64,000 nucleotides of DNA from Mortierella alpina. Lineage: Eukaryota; Mortierellomycota; Mortierellomycetes; Mortierellales; Mortierellaceae. The stretch lies in the NCBI GenBank assembly GCA_029449245.1, contig JANATF010000002.1:2852001-2916000 (forward strand), in the 5' to 3' direction. Below are positions 20,936 to 38,697 of the stretch, one piece after another (positions within the stretch are counted from its first letter, which is position 1; every line of letters starts with the position of its first letter). A program made the position numbers and the translations under genes. The notes below the pieces were generated by a model that ran no database searches, was not told the origin of the DNA, and was given only the letters and a program-made list of their open reading frames with translations.

Positions 20936-23214
20936 GATAGGTATGCGAGGTCGAGTTGGGAATGGAGGCAGAAGAGACGTGAAAGTGCGACCTAAATACT
21001 CTACACTATGGGCAAGAAAAAAAAAAAAAAACAAACGCCACTTCGCGTAGGGGGGATATATCACGTGCGTGCGATACCGCAGGCTGCGGTCTGGTCTTCA
21101 CTTACCACACACGGGTCATAAAGAGTCATCGTGCAAGGGAGGGAGGAAGCTGTAAGGCACAGGCTGGATCCAGTAGACGGCATGGTGGTGTGGTGGCGCG
21201 GTGGTGGTGCGGCGTAGTTTTACGAGCGGGGGCTTTCCTTGAGTGCCTGTTTAGATCATACAGTGTCCGTTAGATCGCCGAAGACGAACAGAAGTGAGGC
21301 TGAGCGTCAGTTGGCAACGGATGAAGCGCGCAAAGCCTTCAAGGAGACTCGCAGTAGATCGACAAGGGCCTTGGCTCGTGTTCTTGCAGCGAGTGACTGA
21401 GTCGTCCTGAAACGCCTGCTTTCGCCAGGGAGCACATGGTAGGGGTGATGGGTGCACCGTGAAAAATGAATTCCCATACCCAACCTGCCTGCCAGAAACA
21501 CAGGGCTGTGTCGTGTCAGCATGAGAAATGGTTTTGAGGGAAAACAAAACGGCCGCTTCAAAAATACATTTGTTCAGAGCCGCAATGCGATGGAGAGTAC
21601 GGGGCTCACGCTGCTGAGCAAACTCCAAAGCTTTTTTTAGTTGTATTTTCGTTGAGAGAGGACCGATGTATTCACGCGACAAGACTACAGTAGAGACATC
21701 TGTCACTTTCTCTCTGCGTTGTGCAGCAAGGACAGTTCTCTGAGGACCCGGCTCTTTTCAGAGAAAACAGACGATAAGAGATGGTGCAAGTGATGGATTG
21801 TACGCCGAGGCTGCAAGGACGAACGCCAATGTGAGTTGGCTGAAGGAGCAGTAACCCGGTCGTGTCGCCTAGAGTTTTGTCGAGGGGGCTCATTGTGGAG
21901 ATGGAAAGAGTTGAGGAGCATATCAGTACAGTAGCAAACGAGAGACTGGTCTCCAGGGAACTCAGAGCCGTCTGCCTCTATACGCTGAGTAGAAGCTTTA
22001 TGCGTGCACTGATGGCCAGGGCAGTGCTGTGCACAGGCGACAAGTGCTGTCATCTGGATGTCCAACCATCATATCTTTTCCTTGGCTCCACTAAGGGTTG
22101 TGCGAACACAAGGAGGGCTTGGAGGTACCTGCTTGAAGACAATGGCAGGCAATGCGCATGATATGAATGCTGCGCCCAGCCGTCTGCCGCGGCCCAGCAC
22201 TTTGGAAACGAGATGTGGGCACTCGTTTTCGTGGCCTGCTTCCTTCTTCTTTGCGGCGCTCGAGAAGGAGTACGTTGGTTCTTGGGCAAGCGCGTTCATT
22301 ATTGACTTTTGACCATTGAAATTGGGAGCTCGAGCCTGGATCCACACATGCGGCAAATGGTGTGGTGATGTGCAGTTGCATCGATAGACCCAAGAGGTCT
22401 ATATACTCGCAGAGCTTTGTAGAAAGAAGATGTAAAAATATATATTACTCTGTTCCCGTCGAACACATTGTGTGCATCGTCCTTTTGTTCATTCCCATTC
22501 GCGCTTTTTTTTGTCTCTTGATTCTGTCACTTGCCTCACGTTCCTGGACTAGCCTTGTCTTGTTCCCGTGTGTCGTTTGGCCTTGGTTGTGCTTGCTCCC
22601 CCCCCCCCCTGGGCCTCGCCAGCGTGCCTCCCGACGCGTGTGGAGGGTGTGCCACGGGCTGTTGGCCAAACCTTAGATTGACCCTGCGGGCTGGAGAGTG
22701 GGGTGCCACCCCATCGAACCAAGAAAACCAAGAAGCGCAAGAAATAATACCACGCTCTTGGGTCCTGCACCCTTGGACGCCTGATAGGCCGGCAGCACTC
22801 GACTGCACTCCATAGGCCTGCGAGAGAGTGCCCCGTCCGACAGCCGCACTTTTGTGTTTCCTCACTTCCTCATTCTTTGTTCCCGTCTCGCTTCTCTCTC
22901 GCTTCTCTCTCGCTTCTCTCTCGCTTCTCTCTCGCTTTTCTCCTTCCTCAGTCTGCCATCGCAAGCACCCTCACACGCATCACACACGCACCACTGCACG
23001 CACGCCTCCCCTTCTCATCCACACGCCCATCACATCCCATCCCTTCACAGCCCATCACATCACCACATCGCCCTTCCAGCGCCCGTTCTTGTCCCACCCC
23101 CATTTCCACCTGGACTGCTGCCTCATCGAGACACAAACCAAGCACGCAGGAATACAGACATCAGGCAGGAAACCCTAATAGCCTCGCCACGAACGACGGG
23201 TCGGATCCCCTCCC
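20936..23214. other. Divergent intergenic region La / phospholipase C
   Basis: The 2.3 kb between two divergent starts contains several frames of 60-150 codons without recognisable domains, a run of ten Cs at about 22600-22609, and an 11-base tandem repeat CTTCTCTCTCG (about 22891-22935, four to five copies) in the probable phospholipase C leader. I find no tRNA, 5S or snRNA signature. Confidence 0.4.
22887..22940 (+). repeat. 11-bp tandem repeat CTTCTCTCTCG
   Basis: Four full copies plus partial ones, about 280 bases before the phospholipase C ATG, in a pyrimidine-rich leader. Possibly promoter or 5' leader sequence. Confidence 0.7.
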
Positions 23215-26200
23215 ATGTTCGACAAGATCAAGCGGGCCATCTCTGGCTGGGGCCAGGACTCCAGCGCCGAGTCATCGCCCAGGCTTCGGCCAGGCAGCCC
23301 GTCGCCCCGCAAGAAGGACAAGGACGGCCTCAAGAGCTCCAACTCGCTCCGTGTCCGCCTACGCTCCTCCATCTATCGACGGTCGTCCTCCTCCTCGTCG
23401 TCCGAGGTGCTGCCCCTTCCACCCCCAAAGTGCGCTCCTGACCCGCTGTCCGAGAGACTCTGCCTGCAAGGCACCGCCGAGGCCGAGAACGGGGGGATGT
23501 CCAAGGAAACACCCGCGCGAGCCAGTGCCCTCGTCGACCCGCGACCCATCCCCGCCTTGACCGAGCCCGCCCCAAAATCGCCCTACATCCGTCGCACCTC
23601 CAGCTTCCCGAACCAGCGAGCCTCCTCAGAAAGCAACCATGACGACGCACGCGACGACGACATCATCATCTTCTCATCCACTCCGCCCGTGACGATCGCA
23701 CGGTCTTCGTCCGTAAAAATACCCCGGACAGGCGCCACGGCTGGCTTCCACAAGGGCTCGCCCGATCAAGCTGTACACCTCGCCTCCTCCACTGGCTCCC
23801 AGAACCAAGATACCCCGGTGGTGCAGTGGCCTCGTGGCGGCGTCTCCTCTGCTGCCAATCGCTCGCAGGAGCACTTCATGCGGTGCCATCGCCGAACATC
23901 GACTAGCTCGGATGCTTCTCTCAAAGACACGCAGCCCCAGATGGCTACCACCCCTCCTCTTGGCTCTGCTCCTCGCCAGGACCAAAGTCAGCGACCCTCT
24001 CTGGATCGTCAGTACTCGCGCTCGGGTTCTACTCACGCTGCTGTCCCAACCGCGATGACGGCCTCAAGTTCAGTGGCAAGTGTCCAAGATTCCTCAGCCA
24101 ACAAAGTCCACCGGAAGACGCCATCCAATGCCTCTGCTGAAAGCAATGCGTCCACCGACTCCCATGGCGTATCTCGCGCAGCAGCAGCTGTATCGACGGT
24201 TCCCTCTGCGTCTAATGTGCTTCCCTTGCCATCGTTGGACCAAACCCAGCAGCACACTGACAGTGAGCCCTTCAGGGACTCTGAGGCTTCAGCAAAGACC
24301 ACGCCGACGGATGTAGTGCCTGCGCTGAACCCCTTCGTGGCCAAGCAACTAGAGCTGGGGACGCAAATGCTCAAAATCTCAGCAAAGAAACAGCATATAC
24401 GCACCTTCAAACTGGATCTGGAGCAGGGCCGGATCCTATGGGATTCTAGGAAATTTGGTCGCAGTAAGTACTTTTATCCATTCATATCTGAGCACTTGGC
24501 TTACGAGAGTCGAGGCGAGGCTCACAACCTCAAATGTCCCTCCAAACTGATCATTGGTTCTTTGTTTGTTTATTCGATTGTTTCCTTGATTTTGTGGTGT
24601 CGCGGATGCGTTTGGGCTGTCCTTCTGCCTGCCTCTTGACGTGCACAACTAGTCAACGTGGAGCAGATCAAGGAGCTGCGCAAGGGCAAAGCCGCAAGGA
24701 TGTATCGCGAGCAATTGCGCGTTCAGCCTGAGCATGAGGAACGCTGGTTGACTATTATTTACTCGGCCGTGGGCAAGTACAAGGCCTTGCATCTGGTTGC
24801 ACCAACCAAGGATACTTATCAGGACTGGATCATGGCCGTCGAGCGGATGTGGTCGGTCAAACGCGAGGTTGTCGAGGGCCTCCCTCAGCTCCAGCGCAAG
24901 ACCAATCAATGGCTGAAGGAACATTGGATGGACGCTGACAAGAACGTGGACTCGAAACTTGGATACGAGGAGGTGGTGCGTCTATGCCATCGTCTGAACA
25001 TTAACTTTTCGAGAAAGGAAATTCGACTTCGCTTCGATCAGGCTGACGAGAAGAAGCAGGGCTTTCTGGATTTCGCCGACTTCACCCATTTTGTTAAGCT
25101 GTTAAAGGAGCGCAAAGAGGTGATACAACTGTTTCTCAAAATTGCCAAGGAGGACCCACTGTCGATGACCGTCAGCGAATTCACGCGTTTTATGCTGGAT
25201 ATTCAAAAGTCGAGCTATGAAAAGGACCACATCAAGGAGATCTACAGCAAACACCGAGACAAGACCGTTGAAAAATTCACCGTCGATTCTCTTACGAGTT
25301 TTCTGCTCTCGACCGACAACTCTGTCGTCTCGCCATCCCACACGCATGTGCACCAAGACATGTCCCAGACGCTGTCCAACTATTACATCAGCAGCTCGCA
25401 CAACACCTACTTACTGGGCCACCAACTGACCGGGATATCATCCATTGAGGGTTATATCCGAGCCCTACAGAGTGGTTGTCGATGCGTTGAACGTAAGTAG
25501 TTCGAGGCGAGTCATAATGACTTTGTGCGTTCCATTCATTTCCGATCCTAACAGCTAATTTCTGCTTTCTATACCCTTTCGTCTACCATAGTCGACTGTT
25601 GGGATGGAGCAGACGGCCAACCTGTCATCTACCATGGTCGTACATTGTAAGTTCAAGTCTGGTACTTTCAAACGATCTTGCTATAGGAATACGTTATGAA
25701 AATCAAACTCACAGGTCGATTGTAATCTCTGACATAGAACTTCAAAAATCCTGTTCCGCGATGTGATCGAGGCTATCTCGACGTATGCTTTTGTCAACTC
25801 GCCTTACCCACTCATCTTGTCTTTGGAGATCCACTGTGATCTGGACCAGCAAGAGATCATGGCCAACATTATGAGGACAAAGCTTGGAAGTTGGCTCGTG
25901 GTCGCGCCCCTGGATTCTGATCTCGTCGTTCTTCCCAGCCCTGATGATCTGAAGTTCAAGATTCTCGTCAAGAGCAAAGTGCTGCCTCCGGATGCCGGAG
26001 CGCAGGAGCTCTCCACGGACACCGAATCGGAATCGGAGAGAGGTAACTAGAGGCAACTATCGAAAGAGGCACTTACTACCGTCTGTTTTTCGCCGCCTAA
26101 CCCACCGATGTGTTCCACCTTTCATTTGTTATCCCTGACTACAGAGAGCGAAAGTGACTCTGACGGAGTGAAGAGCTCAAAGCCAAAGACAAAGTCCAAA

Positions 26201-27541
26201 AAGATCAGGATCGCGAGGGCCTTGAGCGATATTACAATCTACTGCCAATCCCGTCACTTCCCTGGCTTTTCGCACGACGCATGCTCTCCTCACAAGATTA
26301 TCTCCTTTTCTGAGAGAGTCTCCCTCCGGATGTGCAAGCAGTCTTTGCAAGACTACATCAACATGAACAAGAGCCATCTTACACGCGTTTACCCAGCTGG
26401 GTTCAGAATCAATTCTACCAACTACGATCCCCACCATCACTGGGCCGCAGGAGCACAGGTGGTTGCTTTGAACTATCAGAGTTATGGTAAGACTTGAAGT
26501 GAATGACTCGCCGTTCTGTGCATAGGATGACCATCTCATCATCGACGCATCATTGCTTAACGTCTATTGTATTATTGGTACCCACTGTAGATCGCGGCAT
26601 GCAAATGAACAACGCCATGTTCCGGTTGAATGGCCACTGCGGTTACGTTCTGAAGCCTCAACCTTTGAGACTGGGCGCTGGAGAGATGTGCAACCACGAC
26701 AGGGCTCCTGCCTTCTCCAAGGCTCATCCAGTTGATATTACCATAGAGGTATATGCCGTTAAGGGACAGCGTATCGAAGGACCATTGCTGTTTGCGAGAT
26801 GTTCGTCTACTTACCTTCCTATCTCATATTTGTTTGACGCAGTTGATATCGGCCCAGCAGCTTCCGCGACCTAACGAAGCGCAAACCGGCGACGTCGTGG
26901 ACCCCGTCTGCGAGATTGAGCTCCTAGTTCCTGGACAATCATCAGTCAAGTACAAGACGCACCATGTGAGCGACAATGGCTTTAACCCCGTGTGGCAGCA
27001 GTCGTTCGTGTTCCGGGTCGACTATGAGTACCATGAGTTGGTGTTTTTCAGGTTCGTGGTTCAGGACGAGGATATCAAGTTCTCGGACCTCATTGCCTCG
27101 TACTGCATATCTCTGGATTGCTTGCAGGAAGGTTATCGCCACATCCCGCTCCATGGCCCTTCCGGCGACCCGTACTTGTACAGTACGCTCTTCATCAAGG
27201 TTTCCATCCAACCTGCGCACGTCCGTCTAAGTACCATGCCCTTTTCAACTTCCACGGCGACCATAGCGTCCACTTCTACAAGTTGTTCAAACACAACGAC
27301 AGCCGGCGTGTCGAGACATCTCTCGTTGTTGGGGGCACCTGGCAAATCATCACTCTCCAATGAACTGCGGTCAAACGCTTGTTCGCACGCCAAATCCGTC
27401 ACGGCCTCGTCACACTCCACAACCGGCGACGAGGACATGTCGTCTCTTCGGCCACTGCCCATGTTGCCACCGTTGTCGATAGAACCCCCCATCGATCTCA
27501 CCGATCTTCCGTCTCTGCCGCCAACCCCACCCCCAAAGTAG
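23215..27541 (+). CDS. PLC1: Phosphoinositide-specific phospholipase C (PLC-delta type)
   Basis: Hydrolyses PIP2 to IP3 and diacylglycerol in a calcium-dependent manner at the plasma membrane. Seven exons (23215-24463, 24653-25492, 25592-25646, 25738-26042, 26145-26486, 26591-26748, 26843-27541) give 1215 residues. A Ser-rich low-complexity head of about 390 residues precedes a PH domain (about 390-520, ending [18 protein letters not shown]). EF hands follow ([38 protein letters not shown]). The X half has [15 protein letters not shown] with the catalytic His, and [18 protein letters not shown]. The Y half has [31 protein letters not shown] and [21 protein letters not shown]2 domain ([13 protein letters not shown] to [20 protein letters not shown]) ends the fold, followed by a Ser/Pro tail. 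The X-Y linker is acidic and contains an intron. Confidence 0.96.
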
Positions 27542-27755
27542 CGATCGTCTTCCGTGCTCGAAATACCAGTGTTGATCCAACAATGGCACCACATACCCTA
27601 TCTCTCTCTTTCTTTCTCCCCCTTTCACCGTGCCTATGGGTATTAGCAATAACATCGCGTTCAGCAGTTCAACAGCAGAATTAAAGAATTCAAGCAAACT
27701 TTGTTTGACCGAAACTCTAGAGTCTATGTTGTGTGTATGTCATTTGTGTAATTGT

Positions 27756-30979
<3,224 letters not shown>

Positions 30980-31177
30980 ACTGGTGGTCTAATGATGCTG
31001 AGAAGGACAAGCGTGTGTGTGGGGTAAGGAATGAATGCGCTTGAAGCCTGCTTTATGGCAGCTCTAGACCCTGCACCCTTAAGTTTCCAACCGAAATCCG
31101 ACTGCGTAGATAATCAAAAGACGTTTTTCTATGGGGCCTATTTCATTATGAGTGGATGAGGCGTCTATGGAGAGAAC

Positions 31178-33934
31178 CTATGCGTTGGCAGCACCAGGAA
31201 TCGTGGCGTTCGGAGGAACAATGCCAAACTTGTAGTGGACATCGAGAAGGATCTTGAGCGCGTTCTTGGACTGAAGGTAGCTCAGGTCGTCTGTATGTCC
31301 CGGAGAAGTGTGGGCCAGAGCCTGCTGAGCCTTCTCCTCCGGTCCGTCGAACGGGAATGCACGCTGCAGCATCTCATAAACCATCAGGGTAGTACCAAAC
31401 TGTGGGGATGAGCGAAAGATACGTGCTGGTCCACCCTTGAAGAAAGCCCGGAATCCTTCCTCATGGTAGATTGTCCTCGCTGCATCTCTAATACCCGAGT
31501 AGCTGCTTTGACCCTTCTTGGCCTCAACTTGCAATCGCGTCTTGATTACATCTGCAGGCGTGGTAAAGTACGCAGCAGGCATTCCAGCAATTGCACCGGC
31601 CATAAGTAGCTCACCAATCGCAAGGCGATGATCAGGCCCTTCTTTGAAAAGGTCTTTTTTCAAATGAGCATAGACTGGGAAGTAAATGGCCGAGAACGGG
31701 ATGTCACGGAGCAGGCAGGCGCTGGCGCCCCTGTAGAGACCTAGAATTCCTAGATTGCGCACAATGGCTATCGCACCTGGACGAGGAGCATCCAACGATT
31801 TAGCAGCTTCTCCTGCGACCTGCAAGCGGATCTTGACAATTTCCAATGGGTTGGTGAACACTACTTGTGAACCACCAGCAACTCCACCAGCAATCAGTTC
31901 TCCTGTGAATGTGATGTTGCCGTGCTTGTCTGTTAGATGCCTCCGAACAAGGTCGTTCATGGTTAGCTTGATGGCCTTTTCTGGTGCGACACCCTATAGG
32001 ATCCAACAGGCGAAGACATAGATAGAGCGGTGAGCCGTTTTGTTTTTACTTCAGCTGCGAGATTCAGGGTCATTACGACCCTCTCTTTGAAACTTACGAC
32101 CAGCTGTGGTCCCAAACCACGGTAGAGGCCCATGACGCCTTCGTTTTTGATGACCTTCTTGAAGCAATCAATACTGTTCTTGTAGAGTAGCTCACCAACG
32201 ACCTTGGATCGCTGATTCTGCATACGGGTTTTTACAAGATCGATGGGGTATACGACAGTGGCTCCCACTGCACCACTGATGGATCCGAGCAAAAATCCAT
32301 CTACAGGCATATTGCAACGTGCGTATGTGTGTGTGCGTGAACGAGTGAGAGAATGTGAGAGTATAGAGAGCTGTTAGAATGGCGAAACAGCATAGTCGTC
32401 TCACCAGTGACAGTGGCAGCAACAGGGAGACACTCAAACTTACACGACCCTTTCAAAAAGTCATGGATTACGCCATGCTTGGCCTCAGGGGCGCTGGGAT
32501 GGGTGACAGGAAGGGCATGTTCCCATTTTGATTCGAGCAGACGAAAAAAGTCTCTGAGGGTGAGCCTGCCCGAAGGCTTCTCGAGTCCTGCAAAGTAAAA
32601 GATAATATCGGCCTCCATGGGAGTGAAGAGCGAGAATCGAGTCTCCTTGGCAGCTGTACTCATGAAATCGCCCTTGGTGATCGAGCCATCAGGACTGGCC
32701 TCGACGGCCTTACGGACCACACGCTCCACCATATCCATATCGCGGATCACGTTGTAGAATGCCATCACGATCGCAAACGAGATCTTGTTGCCAGGATAGA
32801 GGTTGCACAACGTGGGGATGCTGTCAAGAACGTGCTCTGAAAGTTTGTGTCCTGCAATGTCGACCATCACCTTCTGGAACTCGTGTGGGGTGATGAAGCC
32901 TGTGCTCTGGGTATCATAGAACCTGAATTCTTGTCGAAGGCGCTCTGCCTGGAGGCCCTTGAGGAGCTGGGTGAACTCCTTGTAGGCCATGTCGTGCGTG
33001 GTGTCCTTGCTCCCCGTGTACAGTCTGAGCCATTCGCACTCAAAGTCAAAGGGGATGGCGTCTGTGCCAATGTTTGCGGCGAGGATTTGCTTGAACTGAT
33101 CTCGGCTGATCTTGCCCGAGCCTGTAGTGTCAAAGAGGCGAAAGGCAATCTCGTACTCGGCATCTGGATGAGAGAGCAGGTTTTCGAAAACAGTGCTATG
33201 AGCGGAAACAGAGCGGGGTCATTCTCAGCTCGTGGACCAACCGAGGGCACTTGCGTGCATCGTGCCCTGGGACAAGCCATTGGTGCATTTTGCTCGCTTG
33301 TTTGCCACTTGCCCCTCTTATGCACTGAACAAGCTACCCGACTCCTATTTTCTATTCTTTGATCTTGAATGGCATGCCTTGACATAGCCAATCTCGATAG
33401 AAGGCCCTCGAGAAAAATGCAATGCATATCGCCTTTTCTTATTTTTTTTTTCACAGAATCAACCATCTACACAGGGCACTCCGATGTTTGCTCACTTGCT
33501 TTACCCAGCAGCCGACCTTACCCATGACCCTCCCAACTTTTATGAGATCTCTGTCTCAGTGTCTGCCTCTCCAGGACCTTTTCCCCTCGGAAGATGAAAA
33601 GACGAAAAGAAGCAACTATTTGGGGGTGCGCGCCCTTGCATGCAGCATCTTGTCCCACAATGATAGAGCATGCATTGGCCCTTCTCTGTTTCACTTACAA
33701 GTCAGACAAAGAGAGCAAGCCATGCTTGCCCTGATCCGCAACATCGAAGAGGACACCATACTGAGATCGCTGTAGCCGCTTGTAGTCCTCGCCGGGTGCG
33801 ATCGCGTTCACAAAGTCGTCCCGGGTCATGAACTTTTGGCCATTTTTCTCGACAGATGCAAAGCGGTGGAAGATGCGTTTGTAGCGATCGATCGCAACCT
33901 CGTCAGGAGAATCGATGAGGGTTTGAGCGACCAT
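31178..33934 (-). CDS. AGC1: Mitochondrial aspartate/glutamate carrier with EF hands (citrin/aralar type)
   Basis: Inner-membrane antiporter exchanging matrix aspartate for cytosolic glutamate plus a proton, part of the malate-aspartate shuttle. Four exons (33934-33699, 33195-32444, 32300-32098, 31993-31178) give 668 residues, near the length of the metazoan proteins. The N-terminal half has EF-hand-like segments ([26 protein letters not shown]). The carrier half has three repeats with the signature pairs [22 protein letters not shown] and [11 protein letters not shown], each followed by a GLYRG, GLYRG or AFFKG matrix motif. A tail of about 65 residues follows the last helix. The 503-bp first intron is the longest. 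Many carriers of this gene in yeasts lack functional EF hands; here the loop residues are fairly well kept, which suggests that calcium regulation is possible. Confidence 0.95.
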
Positions 33935-35279
33935 TTTCCCTGGTATGCTTTATGGGAATATGGTAGGAGGGGATCTGCTACCTTGGTCGAGAGACCGATG
34001 ATGAAAATAGATGTCAGTCAATGATGCTGACATAACACGCTGACTTCACTTCCTGAGGTATCCAGTGTCACTTTTCACTATATTTTTTCTTTCGGATGCT
34101 TGCCTGGCTCAATTCACGCTGTTCCTGAAGCGCTCATCTCACACTGTTGATTGTCTTGAGATGGCACATGCTGAAAAACTGCCATCAGCCATACTTCAAG
34201 CATCTTGATTGATTCGAAATGTCTAGAGATGTCGTTGACTCCTTGTCACCCCACATTCGAGTTGGGTTGTTCTATCATTTTGTACTGCTGTCCTTGGTCC
34301 GTTAAAGTATATTATAGGCCGATGTACGCTTACCAATTGACGAGGACTAACAGACACACAGGCCAGGCCCGATATACGAGGTGATGGATCGAGGAGGAAG
34401 GGGTGGGGGGCAGAGGAGCGGGAAAGGGGAGCTGCTGAGGATCTGACAAGGAAGAACAATGAAAGAGAAAGAAAAGGAGAAAGGAGGATATCTTGATGGC
34501 ATGCACGAGATATTTTTTATAGTTCAAGCGACATTTTTGCGGGGTCAGAGAACCATAAAACGTGCTCTTTTCTATACTTGCACTTGAACCCGTCGTTCCT
34601 GAACTGACCCCACCCTTTGCCTTTCGAAGGTGGGGTTCTATACAATATTCTGTTTACATTACTCTCGGCAGATTTCGTCCATTTATGAGCGAACTCCCCT
34701 GTTGCTGCTGCAACGATGGCCGGCTATCCACTAGAGTCAAGCTTCAGAGTGGCCATACGTGGACGATGCATGCCCAAAATCCTTGCAGAACCTGTCCCTT
34801 GCATTGTATGGCCGACGATCCCGATAGCTGCAGCAGGTGAGTTTGAGATCAGGGGCTGGATGAGGAGAGCGCATGAAAGTATAGGTGTTTATCACCTCAA
34901 GGAAACAAGTCGGAAAAATGCGGTTCGGAACGCTGATGAAGAAGAAAAAAAACTGGAAATCGCTCACTGGCGACTTTTTTTTTTCGTTTATTCGAAGTGT
35001 AGACAGGCACCTGGTCCTTCAAGTGCAGTGGATGTGCAGGCACAAGGGTGCACAGCAAAGTTGGCACTCCAAGTCGACCCGTCAGGTTCAACAGTTTTTA
35101 AGCGCGTCTGTGACGAGCAAGTAGCGGGGTGATCGCATCGACTGCTGGAACGCGATTTTTTTTAATCCCCCTTGTTTTTTCGCGTGTTTTTTTGTTTGTT
35201 GATTCTCATCATCATCTCATCATCTCCATCCTTTTCTCTCCAAACCTTCACTTTCCTCTCCATTCCATTCTAATTCAAC
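33935..35279. other. Divergent intergenic region AGC1 / beta-tubulin
   Basis: About 1.3 kb. The last 130 bases before the tubulin ATG are T-rich, with repeated TCATC and a pyrimidine-rich leader, as expected for a strong promoter or leader. A 138-codon frame at 34716 lacks any recognisable feature. No RNA gene seen. Confidence 0.4.
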
Positions 35280-37988
<2,709 letters not shown>

Positions 37989-38697
37989 AGGAGAACGAAA
38001 AAAAAGTCTCTCGTTTATACTATTTTTTACACTAATTCGTACTTGCGCGGAGCATCCAAGAATGAAGCAAGCTTGCAGCTATATATCCCATAAAAGCAAT
38101 GAAAAAAAAAACCAGAAACGTCCCTCCTTAGTTGCTGTATGCAAGTTCTTCTTCCGACGGTACAGTACCAGTGAGCAGCAAAAGGAAAAAGTCAAGCAGC
38201 AATGCTTCCGGTGTGGATCTACACTCCGTTCACGCTCGCGGCGCAGATTCCAAAGTGAGAAAGACAATTGACCGGACAACGTCTGTGTCTACGGTATCGT
38301 TACCTTACGGTCATCCGGAGCAGAAACTAGTTCTCTCCTGCAAGCGTTGTAACTGAGCCAGTACCAATGACCAATGGCTCTCGCCTTTGTTTGTGAAGTT
38401 CAAAAGTACATAGTTGAACCAAGGTCAAAGGCAGGCGCTTTCATACCACTCATGCTATAGATCCAAAGGATGTGGCGATCCATCAAAGCAATGACGGGAG
38501 AACTACAAGGGATCACCAGCGCTCAGGTTGCCATCTTCTCCAAGGAAGACTCGACTTTCATTGAATAGCCAGTTATTATGTGTGTTAAAGACGAGAACAA
38601 AAAAAACCATCTCTGAATCTTGCTATGAATCGCTAGGCCTCACTTTTCTTTTTTTTTTCTTTTTTTCTTTTTCTTGTTACTTGTTTCCTGTTTGTTT
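37989..38697. other. Convergent intergenic region beta-tubulin / septin
   Basis: About 700 bases between two stop codons. A-tracts at about 38000-38007 and 38100-38110 and T-tracts at about 38650-38690 fit 3' ends on both strands. Nothing else is seen. Confidence 0.45.

Noticed and set aside
21251-22393. Frames of 80-150 codons in the La / phospholipase C gap
   Set aside because: No homology-like motifs, multiple overlapping frames and no consistent exon chain.
34716-35132. 138-codon frame upstream of beta-tubulin
   Set aside because: No domain, runs across T-rich leader sequence, and has no splice or codon-bias support.
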